5,261 nucleotides of DNA from Oscillospiraceae bacterium (GTDB lineage: Bacteria; Bacillota; Clostridia; Oscillospirales; Ruminococcaceae): contig JAFQND010000211.1 of the NCBI GenBank assembly GCA_017396055.1, positions 1 to 5,261 on the forward strand. Direction: 5' to 3'. How positions within the stretch are numbered: position 1 is the stretch's first letter; every line of letters begins with the position of its first letter. The notes under the pieces are model-generated. The model saw only the letters and a list, made by a program, of their open reading frames with translations, was not told the DNA's origin and made no database searches. A program made the position numbers and the translations under genes. Positions 4,437-5,261 of the stretch are shown piece by piece.

Positions 4437-5261
4437 TTAATGATCGTGTGTCGAAACGGTAAGGAAGCCGTCTTTCAGAGAATCCACCAGCTGGAAGCTC
4501 ATCATTGTGCCTTTGGCGACACATTCCACCGGATCGTCGGCAAGCTTTGCCTTGATTCGGGTATGTGCGGTGATCAGCTTGTCCAGACCGTTGATCATTG
4601 CACCGCCTCCGGTAAGCACCAGACCGTTGTCAAAAATATCGCCTACCAGCTCAGGCGGTGTTTTCTCCGCGACAGACTGGATTGTCTGCACAATCTGCAT
4701 GGCAAGCTCCTGCAGCACCGGCATCAGTTCCCGGCGGGAGATGGTGAACTTTCTGGGAAGACCCAGTGAGAGATCCCTGCCCTTTGCTTCCATCTCGATA
4801 TCGGGATCATCGTCTTCCATATAGACGGTGCCGATTTTGATCTTGATCTCCTCCGCGGTCTTTTCGCCGATGAGAATGCCTCTGCTCTGGCGGATGTACC
4901 GGATGATCGCAAGATCCATCTTTCTGCCTGCGACTTTGATGGAAGCCTTGGTTACAACACCGCTCAGGGACAGCACCGCTACATCCGTCGTGCCGCCGCC
5001 GATATCAACGACCATAACGCCGTTGGGAATGGAAATATCAATGCCTGCACCCAGTGCGGCAGCAACCGGCTCTTCGATCAGGTATACCTTTCTTGCACCC
5101 GCGGAAACAGCCGCATCCACCGCAGCTCTTGCTTCCACCTCGGTAACACCGGAAGGCACACAGAGTACGACTCTGGGCTTGAACACTGTATTCTTACAGC
5201 ACTTTTTCAGGAAGTACTGGATCATCCGCTCGGTCATCTCATAATTGGAGATAACACCGTC
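4437..5261 (-). CDS. mreB: Rod-shape-determining protein MreB/Mbl, C-terminal 274 residues (5' end outside the window)
   Basis: This is a bacterial actin that forms membrane-bound filaments guiding lateral cell-wall synthesis. The frame is open to the right edge, beginning DGVISNYEMTERMI, which is internal MreB sequence; roughly the first 70 residues are missing. Visible actin-fold motifs, numbered from the edge, are PRVVLCVPSGVTEVE (29-43), the LIEEPVAAALGAG hinge with the likely catalytic Glu (61-73), phosphate-2 VVDIGGGTTDVAVLS (84-98), GEKTAEEIKIKIG (132-144), TPPEL (201-205) and the adenosine motif LVLTGGGAMINGLDKLI (214-230). The C-terminus is unusual: the common GTGKAL end is replaced by GTMMSF plus about 18 residues ending HDH. 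Downstream is a methyltransferase, not mreC/mreD, so this may be a stand-alone paralogue such as Mbl. The family is certain; the choice between mreB and mbl is not. Confidence 0.93.
   Translation of the reverse strand, partial: DGVISNYEMTERMIQYFLKKCCKNTVFKPRVVLCVPSGVTEVEARAAVDAAVSAGARKVYLIEEPVAAALGAGIDISIPNGVMVVDIGGGTTDVAVLSLSGVVTKASIKVAGRKMDLAIIRYIRQSRGILIGEKTAEEIKIKIGTVYMEDDDPDIEMEAKGRDLSLGLPRKFTISRRELMPVLQELAMQIVQTIQSVAEKTPPELVGDIFDNGLVLTGGGAMINGLDKLITAHTRIKAKLADDPVECVAKGTMMSFQLVDSLKDGFLTVSTHDH

Overview
The window looks like a chromosomal segment of a Clostridia bacterium (Bacillota), probably of the Oscillospirales/Ruminococcaceae type. The basis is protein flavour (clostridial MreB, a MetH-like homocysteine methyltransferase, a DUF6061-like small protein), strong GGAGG-type Shine-Dalgarno sites and compact spacing. 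No rRNA, tRNA or other marker is present, so the assignment stops there. All six genes I support are on the minus strand, so transcription runs from high to low coordinates.

Right block (about 2110-5261), GC-richer and housekeeping-like: the C-terminal part of an MreB/Mbl actin homologue (start lies beyond the right edge), a 115-nt gap holding a hairpin, a MetH-like homocysteine S-methyltransferase that ends inside a degenerate pterin-binding-like domain, and a zinc-ribbon Nudix hydrolase. The Nudix Shine-Dalgarno abuts the methyltransferase stop codon, so those two genes form a tight operon. A good intrinsic terminator lies 8 nt after the Nudix stop.

Middle (about 1600-2110), AT-richer: a roughly 200-nt stretch with three successive hairpins, the last a strong terminator-like stem, and then an 81-aa DUF6061-like gene followed 6 nt later by another terminator. 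The hairpin stretch could be a regulated leader of the small gene or a small RNA of its own.

Left block (1-1600), AT-richer and accessory in character: a well-formed sigma-A-type promoter with a perfect 14-bp palindrome at its predicted start site drives two uncharacterised membrane proteins. The first has one transmembrane helix and a probably cytoplasmic beta-rich domain. The second has three helices and an acidic, probably extracellular region that looks like two beta-sandwich domains. No transposase, integrase, CRISPR array, RNA gene of known class or riboswitch was recognised. The most interesting points are the structured 1916-2068 region, the promoter/palindrome/two-membrane-protein cassette, and the truncated methyltransferase.
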